Source: Planococcus maritimus (GTDB taxonomy: Bacteria; Bacillota; Bacilli; Bacillales_A; Planococcaceae). Taken from it: a stretch of DNA of 64,000 nt. Location: the NCBI RefSeq assembly GCF_001687625.2, contig NZ_CP016538.2:3216722-3280721 (forward strand), read 5' to 3'. Below the pieces are notes generated by a model. The model worked only from the letters and a program-made list of their open reading frames with translations. It was not told the DNA's origin and did no database searches. Of this stretch, positions 27,464-35,403 are shown piece after piece. A program made the translations under genes and the position numbers. Position 1 is the stretch's first letter, and each line of letters starts with the position of its first letter.

Positions 27464-27472
27464 TGATATAAT
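27464..27472 (+). promoter_or_regulatory. Extended -10 promoter of the XRE operon
   Basis: TGATATAAT is a perfect TATAAT with an upstream TGn extension. No good -35 is visible. Transcription would start near 27479, just before a palindrome and 158 bp before the XRE start codon. The 27274-27636 gap contains this, two inverted repeats and the unseen promoter of the divergent HEPN gene. Confidence 0.45.
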
Positions 27473-27489
27473 ATGTATTTTAAATATGA

Positions 27490-27512
27490 TTACATCCATT
27501 TTATGGATGTAA
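27490..27512. promoter_or_regulatory. Palindrome, candidate operator of the XRE regulator
   Basis: TTACATCCAT and ATGGATGTAA form a perfect 10-bp inverted repeat around TTT, right behind the predicted transcription start of the XRE operon and between divergent promoters. Confidence 0.5.
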
Positions 27513-27539
27513 CAAAATATTGATAAAGCGTAACTCATT

Positions 27540-27569
27540 TGTTACACATTTTCAAAATAATGTGTTACA
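27540..27569. promoter_or_regulatory. Second imperfect palindrome upstream of the XRE gene
   Basis: TGTTACACAT and ATGTGTTACA form an inverted repeat with one mismatch across a ten-base spacer. It may be a second binding site for the XRE protein. Confidence 0.4.
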
Positions 27570-27636
27570 CTTTCCTTAGGGAATTTTGCTCCATGAATTT
27601 AGCAACCAAATTTCCAATCAATAGGGGGCATTTAAA

Positions 27637-27972
27637 ATGATTACCAATGAATTAATTGGTCATAATTTAAAACGTAAACGTGAAGCAATGAATTTGACGC
27701 AACAACAGGTCGCAACTTTACTAGGCCTAAAACGAGAACAAGTTTCCTTTTATGAAAACGGTCATAGAACAGTTAGCACTTCATTATTGCAAAAATTCGC
27801 AGGAATTTATGACTGTAAAATCACAGATTTATTAAATGAAAGTGAATACAATAAAATTAATCCCGTGTCTTTAGCATTTCGAGCGAATGAGGAAATCAAT
27901 GATTTTGATCTAGAAGTAATTATGAATGCCAAAAAGTTGCTTGTAACATTTAATAAGTTAAAAACTCTTTAA
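27637..27972 (+). CDS. XRE-family helix-turn-helix regulator
   Basis: A 111-residue protein with an N-terminal cro/C1-type helix-turn-helix (LKRKREAMNLTQQQVATLLG, then REQVSFYENGHRTVS) and a short C-terminal tail. RBS AGGGGG lies nine bases before ATG 27637. It heads a plus-strand operon followed 22 bp later by an ImmA/IrrE-like protease gene. In phage and ICE modules this pairing keeps a repressor that the protease can destroy after damage. The operon probably autoregulates through the upstream palindromes. Confidence 0.9.
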   Translation: MITNELIGHNLKRKREAMNLTQQQVATLLGLKREQVSFYENGHRTVSTSLLQKFAGIYDCKITDLLNESEYNKINPVSLAFRANEEINDFDLEVIMNAKKLLVTFNKLKTL

Positions 27973-27994
27973 AGGTAGGTGCTCAAGACTCATT

Positions 27995-28747
27995 ATGGAT
28001 TTAAATGATAAAATCGAAAATTTAGCTGATTTTGAACGTACAGCAAATCATTTCAGCGAATTACAATCAATTGATTTAAATGCTTTGTATGACAGAAATA
28101 ATATTCATTTGCTTGAAAAGCCGTTAAGTGACGACATTTCAGGCATTTTTATGAAATACGAAGATGAGTATATGATTATCATTAACACGAATAAAACCAA
28201 GGGCCACCAAAATTTCACTAAAGCTCATGAATTTTATCATTTTAAATATGACAAAGACTTAACAACTCAAATTTGTAATGCTGCAAAATTTGATCCCACT
28301 AATGAGTCCGAGTTAAGTGCGGACTTATTTGCAACGTATTTTTTAATGCCTGAAAATGGAATAAAAACGATTTTATCAGAGGTACTAAAAGATACTAATG
28401 GACAAATAGACATTAGTGTATTACTTCATCTTGGAAATATTTTCAAAGTAAGCCATGCGGCATTGGTTCGTAGATTAAGAGATTTAAACTTAATTTCTCC
28501 TGAATTAGCACAACATTTTTATTCAATAAAAATTCGAGCTACTGCAAATCGTTATGGCTATCAACCTGATCTTTATAAATCAAGTCAAGAAACTCGTTTA
28601 TTTTCAGATTATAAAGTTTTAGTTGAAAAACTATACAATGAAGAAAAAATAACAGAAAAAAAATATAACGAACTTTTAGAAAATGTTAACTCTCTAGGAA
28701 TAATTAATACTCCCTATGAATTAGAGGAGGAAAATTCCGATGAGTAG
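27995..28747 (+). CDS. ImmA/IrrE-family metallopeptidase
   Basis: A 250-residue protein with the zinc-binding HEFYH motif (His78, Glu79, His82) in FTKAHEFYHFKYD and the downstream ESELSADLFATYFLMP segment that usually supplies the third ligand. This is the COG2856 (ImmA/IrrE) layout. Members cleave a partner XRE repressor or act as the antitoxin-side partner in toxin-antitoxin operons. The C-terminal 110 residues are helical and charged. The stop overlaps the next start by 8 nt, so translation is coupled. Confidence 0.88.
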   Translation: MDLNDKIENLADFERTANHFSELQSIDLNALYDRNNIHLLEKPLSDDISGIFMKYEDEYMIIINTNKTKGHQNFTKAHEFYHFKYDKDLTTQICNAAKFDPTNESELSADLFATYFLMPENGIKTILSEVLKDTNGQIDISVLLHLGNIFKVSHAALVRRLRDLNLISPELAQHFYSIKIRATANRYGYQPDLYKSSQETRLFSDYKVLVEKLYNEEKITEKKYNELLENVNSLGIINTPYELEEENSDE

Positions 28748-29270
28748 TATTATTTGGGATACAGATGCATTAAGTGCCTTTTTATGGATTAATAAGCTTG
28801 AGATTTTAGTGAATAAATATTCAGCTTTTGAAAATATTGTATTAGAAGCTGTCCTTGATGAATTAAAAAATCCCAAAGTTCCACATCTTTATAAACGTTT
28901 TTTAGTTTATGAAGAGAATTTTATTCTTACAGATTTAGATATTACTAACCTTGAACAAATTACTTATTTTGAAAATTTAAGCGAAGTAATGGGTTCAGGC
29001 GAAGCTGCTTGTATTGCTTACGCAAAATTTTACTCAGGACAATATATTGGAAGTAATAACCTATCAGATATATCCAAAGTATGCGAAAAAGAAAATATTA
29101 TTATAAAAACTACTGGTATAATTTTATGTGAATTAGTAGAGGATTCCGAATTGTCATTAGCCGATGCTGAACAAATTTGGGCAAATATGAAACTTAAAGG
29201 TAGAAAACTACCTGATTGTTCTTTTAATGATTACTATATTCAATACCAAAAAGAGCACCAATCTATTTAA
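28740..29270 (+). CDS. PIN-like domain protein, possible toxin
   Basis: A 176-residue protein with PIN-type landmarks: IIWDTDALSAF (Asp7/Asp9), VMGSGEAACIAYA (Glu88), and a degraded third acidic site SNNLSD (Asp110) with a following GIILCEL strand. PIN domains are metal-dependent RNases and often toxins. SD GAGGAGG lies in the end of the protease gene and the frames overlap by 8 nt. The altered third site leaves activity uncertain. The stop codon lies inside the hairpin that ends the operon. Confidence 0.7.
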   Translation: MSSIIWDTDALSAFLWINKLEILVNKYSAFENIVLEAVLDELKNPKVPHLYKRFLVYEENFILTDLDITNLEQITYFENLSEVMGSGEAACIAYAKFYSGQYIGSNNLSDISKVCEKENIIIKTTGIILCELVEDSELSLADAEQIWANMKLKGRKLPDCSFNDYYIQYQKEHQSI

Positions 29271-29289
29271 TTTAGATTGGTGCTCTTTT
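29247..29289. terminator. Bidirectional terminator between element 1 and rlmH
   Basis: AAGAGCACCAATCT pairs perfectly (14 bp) with its complement at 29274-29287 across a nine-base loop. A and T tracts flank it, so it can stop both the PIN-like operon and rlmH. It lies at the element-chromosome junction. Confidence 0.85.
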
Positions 29290-29290
29290 A

Positions 29291-29316
29291 CCTCACTTAC
29301 TTATGGTAAGGCTCCC
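29291..29316 (-). repeat. rlmH 3' end, attachment-like site (att1)
   Basis: The last codons of rlmH on the minus strand are GGG GAG CCT TAC CAT AAG TAA, followed by GTGAGG. The GGnGAnCC, TA, CATAAGTAA and TGAGG bases recur at 20370-20396 and most at 17802-17826. SCC elements recombine at this stretch of rlmH in staphylococci. Confidence 0.7.
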
Positions 29317-29776
29317 CCTTCATAATCCGAAAACCACGATACACCTGCTCCAGCAAGATCAACTTCATCAATTGATGCGGAAACGTCATTTTCGAGAACG
29401 ACAATTTCTCATCCGCACGCTTCAAGACTTCATCGTGCAGACCAAGAGAGCCCCCGATGACGAAGACGACTTTGCTGCGGCCATAGGTCATGAGCGATTC
29501 CATGTCTTTGGCGAGCTGCTCGGAAGTCTTCATTTTGCCGTCAATCGCGAGGGCGATGACGTAGGCGTCTTGTGGGATTTTGGCGAGTATGCGCTCGCCT
29601 TCTTTCTTTTTGACGATTTCCATATCCGCTTCGCTCAATTGCTCCGGCGCTTTTTCGTCCGCGACTTCTACCTCCGTGATTTTTGCATAAGCCCCTAAGC
29701 GTTTTGCATATTCTGCAATGCCCGCTTTCAAGTATTTCTCTTTCAGTTTTCCGACGGTCACAATGGAAATGTTCAC
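29297..29776 (-). CDS. rlmH: 23S rRNA pseudouridine(1915)-N3 methyltransferase RlmH
   Basis: A 159-residue SPOUT methyltransferase of the usual length. It has [15 protein letters not shown] at the start, [25 protein letters not shown] (SAM-binding knot) and the invariant end [14 protein letters not shown]. It methylates pseudouridine 1915 in helix 69 of 23S rRNA as a dimer on the 70S ribosome. GTG 29776 is preceded by AAAGGGGG. The gene is intact although it carries the attachment site for the adjacent elements. Confidence 0.97.
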   Translation of the reverse strand: MNISIVTVGKLKEKYLKAGIAEYAKRLGAYAKITEVEVADEKAPEQLSEADMEIVKKKEGERILAKIPQDAYVIALAIDGKMKTSEQLAKDMESLMTYGRSKVVFVIGGSLGLHDEVLKRADEKLSFSKMTFPHQLMKLILLEQVYRGFRIMKGEPYHK

Positions 29777-29824
29777 AACTTATCCCCCTTTACATGAAAT
29801 TTACAAACAAGTTGCCCACAGACT

Positions 29825-30192
29825 TTATGCACATATCCACAGGCAATTCTACATCTTGTAGAATTTTATTTACTCGCCACAAGATACAATGCCTGCTCTT
29901 CGCAGTAATTGCACTTTGTGGATAACTTTTCGCTATCTGATAATTCAGTCAGTATAGGATAGCTTTCTGTTTTGGCGACAAATTCGTCTAGCCCTTGTCC
30001 CACATGCGTTTGGCAGCAAAATAGCTCCATTTTTACGCCTCCTTTCGATTTCCGAATATTCAACACAGTTATGCACATTTCGTTCCCTTTTATCCACAAT
30101 CCATTTTAACAGATATAAAACACTACGGATAGCGAAGCTTTTGTTGCCTGTGGATTGTTAATAATCGAAATTTAACAAAAAAGTTATCCACA
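29825..30192. promoter_or_regulatory. DnaA-box cluster around yyzF
   Basis: Five perfect TTATNCACA boxes lie within 368 bp: 29825-29833, 29917-29925 (reverse), 30069-30077, 30090-30098 and 30184-30192. One-mismatch copies are also present (for example 29833-29841). Two flank and one sits inside the small yyzF gene. The 30031-30346 gap contains these boxes plus the htrA terminator. The role is inferred, since no dnaA or unwinding element is next to them. Confidence 0.6.
29866..30030 (-). CDS. yyzF: CxxH/CxxC small protein (YyzF type)
   Basis: A 54-residue protein with CCQTHV and CNYCEEQA, the paired Cys/His and Cys/Cys motifs of the CxxH/CxxC (YyzF) family, presumably binding one zinc ion. 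The frame extends 23 codons upstream, but AAGGAGG directly precedes ATG 30030. It lies between htrA and rlmH, its conserved place in Bacillales. Function unknown. Confidence 0.9.
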   Translation of the reverse strand: MELFCCQTHVGQGLDEFVAKTESYPILTELSDSEKLSTKCNYCEEQALYLVASK

Positions 30193-30294
30193 TGGTCTTT
30201 TTCCGAACAATTAGGCTTTGCCAGCCCAAAATCTGAGCTGCAAAGTGCATAATATTCAGCTCGTTTTTGCTTCTTCCTCTCAATTTCAATCACG

Positions 30295-30340
30295 TAAAAA
30301 AGCAGTTCCAGTCGGTGCATAAAACACCTTCTGGAACTGC
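30295..30340 (-). terminator. Terminator after htrA
   Basis: GCAGTTCCAG / CTGGAACTGC stem with a 19-nt loop and a seven-base T run on the minus strand, just past the htrA stop. Confidence 0.85.
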
Positions 30341-30346
30341 TGGATC

Positions 30347-31549
30347 TTATAAGGTGGAATTGTCGGTTAGTTCAAGCTCAAATTCGAGCAATTCACCGTT
30401 TCGATATGCCTTTACTTGTAGGATATCCCCAATTTGCTTTTCGTTGTATAGATGCTTGCGCAATTCGATGATATCGCCAATTTCTTCTCCATCCATCTCA
30501 ACGATGACGTCGTATTGGCGCATGCCTGCTTGATCCGCTGCCGAAGACGATACGACCGAACTGACGACGACACCAGATGTGATATCTTCCGGTAAATTCA
30601 ATGTATCTGCTCGGTAGGCGCTTGGTACTTGCGCCAAATCGATTAAGGTAATGCCCATCGCCGGTCGCACCATTTCACCCGTTGCTTCGAGCTGATTGAT
30701 GACTGGCAATGCCGAGTTGATCGGAATCGAGAAACCGATGCCTTCGACTTGTGAAGTGGCGATTTTCATGGAATTGATGCCAATCAATTGCCCTGCTAAA
30801 TTGACGAGCGCGCCGCCACTGTTGCCGGGGTTGATCGCCGCATCTGTCTGCAAAACTTCTGCCTGCCAGTCTTGTGTTCCGTCACCATCCAAATCGACCG
30901 GAACTGCCCGGTCGGTTCCTGATACGACACCACTCGTCACAGAACCGGAAAACTCAAGTCCGAGCGGGTTGCCGATCGCGATCACCGCTTCGCCACGCTT
31001 TAACGCATCCGAATCGCCCAGTTCCACGACGTCCTGCACTTTATCATTGCTCATTTCAAGAACCGCGAGATCAGTCCAAATATCACTGCCGACTACTTGT
31101 GCCTCGACTTTCGCACCATCGGCCAAAGTCACTTCGATACTGTTAGCACCTTCGACCACGTGATAATTAGTCACGACATAAGCCGTATCGCCTTCACTTT
31201 TATAAATGACGCCAGAACCCGTGCCCACTGCCTGCTCCTGGCTTTGCGAGAAGAAATCCCCGCCCGTCTGGAGATTTGACACGCCAACGACCGCATCTGA
31301 CGCTTCGTCGACTGCTTTCGTCACATCGGTCGTAATATCAAGCGACGCGCCTTGCTGTTCACGGCTTTGCTGCTGGATCTGGGTGCCGGAATCCGCTGAA
31401 TCCGTCCCCGGCAATAAACCCGGTGCTTGTGAAAACAATCCCCACATCAACAGCGCCCCGACCATCACGCCGAACACCCCTGCAAAAAAACTACCCGCAC
31501 GGCTCGGCTTCGGCTGCCGGCCATTCGGCGTTTGATTGTAATAACCCAT
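30347..31549 (-). CDS. htrA: HtrA-like serine protease (S1C) with PDZ domain
   Basis: About 400 residues: a cytoplasmic N-terminus, one membrane span (about 22-42), a trypsin-like domain and one C-terminal PDZ domain. The catalytic triad is visible as TNYHVV (His), DLAVLE (Asp) and NPGNSGGAL (Ser). It degrades or refolds damaged exported proteins at the cell surface. In many Bacillales this copy (YycK/HtrC) follows walJ; here about 0.9 kb of repeats separates them. ATG 31549 is chosen over a start three codons upstream because of GAGAGG spacing. Confidence 0.95.
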   Translation of the reverse strand: MGYYNQTPNGRQPKPSRAGSFFAGVFGVMVGALLMWGLFSQAPGLLPGTDSADSGTQIQQQSREQQGASLDITTDVTKAVDEASDAVVGVSNLQTGGDFFSQSQEQAVGTGSGVIYKSEGDTAYVVTNYHVVEGANSIEVTLADGAKVEAQVVGSDIWTDLAVLEMSNDKVQDVVELGDSDALKRGEAVIAIGNPLGLEFSGSVTSGVVSGTDRAVPVDLDGDGTQDWQAEVLQTDAAINPGNSGGALVNLAGQLIGINSMKIATSQVEGIGFSIPINSALPVINQLEATGEMVRPAMGITLIDLAQVPSAYRADTLNLPEDITSGVVVSSVVSSSAADQAGMRQYDVIVEMDGEEIGDIIELRKHLYNEKQIGDILQVKAYRNGELLEFELELTDNSTL

Positions 31550-31740
31550 AGCCTCCATCCTCTCTTATGCTTCTCTTTTTATCATAAGATGTACCCGTCA
31601 AAATGCAAGCAATCCTCCCCGCCTAAGCCCATCAGGAAGCTTCTATCCAACTTACTTTGTACACTTTTTAGTTGGATGATTGGGAAGCATCGCAACGTCA
31701 GCAACAATAACCTGACCGCTTTCTTTATATTCATTTCACC

Positions 31741-31834
31741 CTAGCTGATGGGAATGTAAGCGGCAAATAAATGGGCGAAGTCACACTAAGCCCATTTATT
31801 TGCGACGCATCTGCATCGCAGATGTGGGAGCAAA
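31741..31834 (+). repeat. Structured repeat, family R2, copy a
   Basis: Starts CTAGCTGATGGGAATG and contains a perfect 12-bp stem AAATAAATGGGC / GCCCATTTATTT (31765-31776, 31790-31801), then CATCTGC / GCAGATG (31808-31814, 31818-31824). Copy b is nearly identical. Between htrA and walJ (31550-32470) I see only this repeat family and a terminator, no gene. Confidence 0.8.
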
Positions 31835-31980
31835 TTTTTTCTGCCATACTTGAGTATCCCGAAAGTTGATCAATGCAGTTACCCGATTCGCTCCGGTAAC
31901 TTTTACCCCAATCACTGTGCTTTTTCGGCATAGAGATCTTTTGACCAAGCTTATAGAACCAATCTATAGTATTGCATCCT

Positions 31981-32075
31981 CACTCTAGCTGATGGGAATG
32001 GAGGCGGCGAATAAATGGGCGAAGTCACGCTAAGCCCATTTATTTGCGACGCATCTGCATCGCAGATGTGGGAGC
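31981..32075 (+). repeat. Structured repeat, family R2, copy b
   Basis: Begins CACTCTAGCTGATGGGAATG and keeps both hairpins of copy a with small differences. It is 246 bp downstream of copy a in direct orientation. Confidence 0.8.
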
Positions 32076-32186
32076 AACATAGTTACCCGATGCCCCAGGC
32101 AGCTGGCACCACAATTGCTATGCTTTTTCAAAATGGATTCCGACTTTGAGTAAGTTTTATAAAAACAAATATCTTTTATTTTCCCT

Positions 32187-32370
32187 CACTCTAGCTGATG
32201 GGAATGGAGGCGGCGACTCCTGCGGGAACAGCGCGAGCTGAAGACCCTGGACTGAGCACAGCGAGGGAAGCGGCTGAAGCCGTGCCCGCGGAAAGCGTCC
32301 GCCGCAATGAGCATCAGCGGCTAAATACGAGACTGCGGTAGCTGCATGACCCACATCCTGTGGGCCCGAA
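32187..32370 (+). repeat. Structured repeat, family R2, copy c with different interior
   Basis: Begins CACTCTAGCTGATGGGAATG as in copies a and b, but the interior is the CGACTCCTGCGGGAACAGCG theme. The outer ends pair as GCTGATG / CATCAGC (32194-32200, 32312-32318) and GGCGG / CCGCC. It is followed by an AGCTGCATGAC-hairpin module also found inside repeat R3b near 48036. Confidence 0.75.
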
Positions 32371-32407
32371 AACGTCCACTTTCACGGACATCAGCGGCTC
32401 TAAAAAC

Positions 32408-32453
32408 CAAAAAAACTGCCCTACAAGCCATTTCTCAGGCTTCTAGAACAGTC
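32408..32453 (-). terminator. Terminator after walJ
   Basis: Minus-strand stem ACTG-CTA-AAGCC / GGCTT-TAG-CAGT followed by seven T residues, 18 bp past the walJ stop. It ends the wal operon before the repeats and htrA. Confidence 0.75.
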
Positions 32454-32470
32454 TCTCCTCTTACCTCTAT

Positions 32471-33259
32471 TCACACCACAACTAAAGGCGTCGCCTCAGT
32501 CGGAGACGTATCAAACAAATCGACATAATCGCCGACGAAGATGCCTTTCGTCTGCAAGGTCTGCTCGACGCTCATGCGCGCAAGGTCTTTCATGTTGTTA
32601 TCTTTACTTAAATGTGACAAATAAATACGCGTCGGCTTTTCTGCCAGTACTTCTGACATCGCCACTGCCGCATCTTCATTCGACACGTGCCCTACATCGC
32701 TCAAGATGCGTCGTTTGACCGACCACGGGTAACGCCCCATCTGCAACATGCCGATGTCGTGGTTGCTCTCAAACACATACGCATCGGATGCGCCGATGAT
32801 GCCCTTCATACGGTCACTGACATAGCCCGTATCGGTAATCAGTGCGAGCTTGCGGCCGTTCTCGTGAAACACGTAGAACATCGGGTCCGCCGCATCATGC
32901 GACACGCCAAACGATTCGATGTCGAGGCCGCCGAATGATTTCGTCGTCTCCATATCAAAATGGAAACGCTGCTCGATGGGAATCGCGCCGACGAGCCCGT
33001 CCATCGCCGTCCACGTTTTGGCATTGGCGTAAATGGGCACTTTATGCCGGCGGGCGGCGATGCCAAGCCCTTTAATATGATCGCTATGCTCATGGGTGAC
33101 CAGAATGCCGTCGAGCTTGCCCATATCGCGGCCGATAGAGGCGAACAGCAACTCCAATTTCTTGCCGCTGAGCCCTGCGTCCACTAAAAATGCATGCTCG
33201 TCGTTTTCTATATAGATGGCATTGCCAGTCGAACCGCTGGCCAATACACTAAAGCGCAT
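32471..33259 (-). CDS. walJ: MBL-fold metallohydrolase WalJ (YycJ)
   Basis: A 262-residue metallo-beta-lactamase-fold protein with the metal site [10 protein letters not shown] near residue 56, an earlier DAGLSGKK loop, and later ESNHD and SHLSKDN metal/substrate motifs. YycJ/WalJ is conserved at the end of the walRK operon and is described as an exonuclease-like protein linked to replication or cell-wall coordination. Translation starts at ATG 33259 behind AAGGAG, 13 bp after walI. Confidence 0.95.
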   Translation of the reverse strand: MRFSVLASGSTGNAIYIENDEHAFLVDAGLSGKKLELLFASIGRDMGKLDGILVTHEHSDHIKGLGIAARRHKVPIYANAKTWTAMDGLVGAIPIEQRFHFDMETTKSFGGLDIESFGVSHDAADPMFYVFHENGRKLALITDTGYVSDRMKGIIGASDAYVFESNHDIGMLQMGRYPWSVKRRILSDVGHVSNEDAAVAMSEVLAEKPTRIYLSHLSKDNNMKDLARMSVEQTLQTKGIFVGDYVDLFDTSPTEATPLVVV

Positions 33260-33272
33260 AGTTAAAATCTCC

Positions 33273-34076
33273 TTACTCTGCTGTTTCCTCGTTCTGTTTG
33301 TTCAATTCAATAACCCCATCCTTGATGGCATTAACGTAAAGATCTGTTTCCACGCCTTCGGAATCTTTGACCCGGATGCGCCAGGTTGGAACGAACATTT
33401 GCCGGTTCTCGGATACTTGTACATGAGTTGAATAGCCTAGTTCAGCTTCCGTAATGCGGCTGTTCGTTTTCAACAGACTCTTTTGGTAAAGCGTATGAAT
33501 CGATTCCAATGGCGAAATCAATTTCTTCTGTTCTTCATTTTCGATGATGTTGTCGAATAGAGTTTGCTCAAAGCCGATCACTTCATCGTCTTCGTTCCAA
33601 AAGACGGTCAATTGGCCGCCTTTGCTGTGGAACAGTGGAACGCCTGAAATCTTCTGGAAAAACACCGCATGGTTTTGATCTTCATCAATTTGCCATAGCG
33701 AGTATTCTGAGCTTTCCGGTACTTCCTCTTCGATGAATGCCACAAGCGCATCTTCTTTGTCGCCATCGAGCTCAATCGGCTCATCGTAAGTGATTTGCAG
33801 CATTCGGCCATCGAGCACATTGACGACACCGTCGATATCCACTGCTGTTTCGGTAAACGCCTTCGATTCTCCGCGCACGTAAGGCTTGTCCTCAGATGAC
33901 TCTGGCAAGGCCGAATACGTGATATTGTCGCCTCTCAATTTTTCATCGATGGTCGATTCGGGAAGCGGCTGAATCTGTTCTGCTTCCGTATAGCGATCGA
34001 TATAAAGTGAGTACAAAAAGACATTGAGAATAGAAAAGACAATAATGAAAATTGTTTTTGTTTTACTCCAATCCAA
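33273..34076 (-). CDS. walI: WalK regulatory protein WalI (YycI)
   Basis: A 267-residue protein with one N-terminal membrane span (about 7-27, [19 protein letters not shown]) and an extracellular domain of the YycH/YycI fold. It forms a membrane complex with WalH and WalK that modulates kinase activity. It overlaps the walH stop by 14 nt. Its position and length leave little doubt. Confidence 0.93.
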   Translation of the reverse strand: MDWSKTKTIFIIVFSILNVFLYSLYIDRYTEAEQIQPLPESTIDEKLRGDNITYSALPESSEDKPYVRGESKAFTETAVDIDGVVNVLDGRMLQITYDEPIELDGDKEDALVAFIEEEVPESSEYSLWQIDEDQNHAVFFQKISGVPLFHSKGGQLTVFWNEDDEVIGFEQTLFDNIIENEEQKKLISPLESIHTLYQKSLLKTNSRITEAELGYSTHVQVSENRQMFVPTWRIRVKDSEGVETDLYVNAIKDGVIELNKQNEETAE

Positions 34077-35403
34077 GCCTCACGCCTCCTACTGATTCGT
34101 CAGATAGCCGTGTCCATTTGCCATTTGCTTTATAATACCAAGCCGGTTGGAACGTGATCAATTCAATCAATTGCTCGTCTTCGCTGCGTGTCAGCTCGTA
34201 GCCGATCATCACGGCCTCAACCGTCTCAAGGTCTATATCGAGGCGCGACACAGCCTCCAGAACCGCTTCGCCAGACGCCATTTCGATGGTGCGGGTTTCT
34301 ACGACCGAATCGAGCAAATAGGTCGGGCGGCTATAGCGGAATGCCTGCTCGATGCCATCATCAATGCCCCATTCTACATCAAGGCTGACAGCCGTCGTAT
34401 TGCTAAAGACCGGTGCGCCCTCGAAGAACAATTGATAACTGATTTGTTGATTGACCGATTTCATGCCGAAATACACATATTGGTCGGTCCATCCACCATG
34501 TTCATTCACAAAGTTAATCGAATTATACACGAGGTCGGATGGAATGGCGGGATCAGACGTTTCGGCTTTTGGCTGTACGTAATTGATGCTTTTTTGGCCA
34601 TTCAACTCACGCATAATGGCCCCCGAATCATCCGTAAATTCTTCGCTCTGCAAATCTCCCGCAAACTCCGCCGTCGGGTTGTCCATAATGGCATCGGCGA
34701 ATGTAGCAGGTGATGTCTCGTCCAGCAAATAATCAAAGCTGGTCTTCTCTAACGGATTTTCTGGCACATACACCGGCAGTCGGCCAATTCGTGAATCCGT
34801 TACGTAACGGGCATATTCTTTTGACTGTTGCACATAATCCCCGCGGAACTCAATCAACTCAGCATCCGATACTTGTGCTTCATAAATCCGGCCGGAACCG
34901 GTATTGATAAAGTACATCGTGGACTCAGGATTTTCCTCGGTGCCCCATTCCACAACAACGCGGTTGAATGTCGATTCCGGCAAATTATTATCGGTAATGT
35001 CCATAATGACATCGAATACAGGAAACGGCACAGCACCCGGATAATACAGCACGGTGCGCCCAGGTTCTTGCAAATACTGCTTAAGGGCATCCGTTCCTGC
35101 TTCTTCTTCAAACAATTGGACATCGGAAATCTCCCATCGCTGGATGGTTTCCAGCATCGCTTCAATGTCGGCCTGGGAGGATGTACCGGTTACTTCTTCT
35201 TCGTGGTGATACAACACTTTCACAGGGCGCACCACTTCATCGGCCGTTCGATTGTCGCCAATGGCTACATCCACTTGTGTCGGCGTTTCAATCTCCTGAA
35301 GCGATGGGGTGAAGGTCCAAATGGTGAATGTCAGTGCGAGGCTGAGCATAATCAGGACGAATAAGGCAACAGATTTTACATGCTCCAAATACTTCAATCC
35401 CAT
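34063..35403 (-). CDS. walH: WalK regulatory protein WalH (YycH)
   Basis: A 446-residue protein with one N-terminal membrane span (about 9-29) and a large extracellular region of the YycH family (WTFTPSLQEIETPTQ, later INFVNEHGGWTDQYVYF). It interacts with WalK and WalI in the membrane. It overlaps the walK stop by 10 nt, so the operon is translationally coupled. Confidence 0.93.
   Translation of the reverse strand: MGLKYLEHVKSVALFVLIMLSLALTFTIWTFTPSLQEIETPTQVDVAIGDNRTADEVVRPVKVLYHHEEEVTGTSSQADIEAMLETIQRWEISDVQLFEEEAGTDALKQYLQEPGRTVLYYPGAVPFPVFDVIMDITDNNLPESTFNRVVVEWGTEENPESTMYFINTGSGRIYEAQVSDAELIEFRGDYVQQSKEYARYVTDSRIGRLPVYVPENPLEKTSFDYLLDETSPATFADAIMDNPTAEFAGDLQSEEFTDDSGAIMRELNGQKSINYVQPKAETSDPAIPSDLVYNSINFVNEHGGWTDQYVYFGMKSVNQQISYQLFFEGAPVFSNTTAVSLDVEWGIDDGIEQAFRYSRPTYLLDSVVETRTIEMASGEAVLEAVSRLDIDLETVEAVMIGYELTRSEDEQLIELITFQPAWYYKANGKWTRLSDESVGGVRLGLE

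Larger units (their letters stand above)
20370..29316 (-). mobile_element. SCC-like element 1 (rlmH-proximal), about 8.9 kb, with candidate defence genes
   Basis: Spans from the rlmH stop region (29291-29316) to the middle rlmH-end mimic (20370-20396). The interior is AT-rich. Three large minus-strand genes (PD-(D/E)XK nuclease, 1300-residue protein, HEPN-motif protein) face a plus-strand XRE / ImmA-IrrE / PIN-like operon. The site, orientation and repeat content match SCC-type islands inserted at the last codons of rlmH. No ccr-type serine recombinase gene was recognised. Confidence 0.65.

Noticed and set aside
30123..30320. 65-residue frame between yyzF and htrA
   Set aside because: It covers the DnaA-box region and the htrA terminator, has no ribosome site and looks non-coding.
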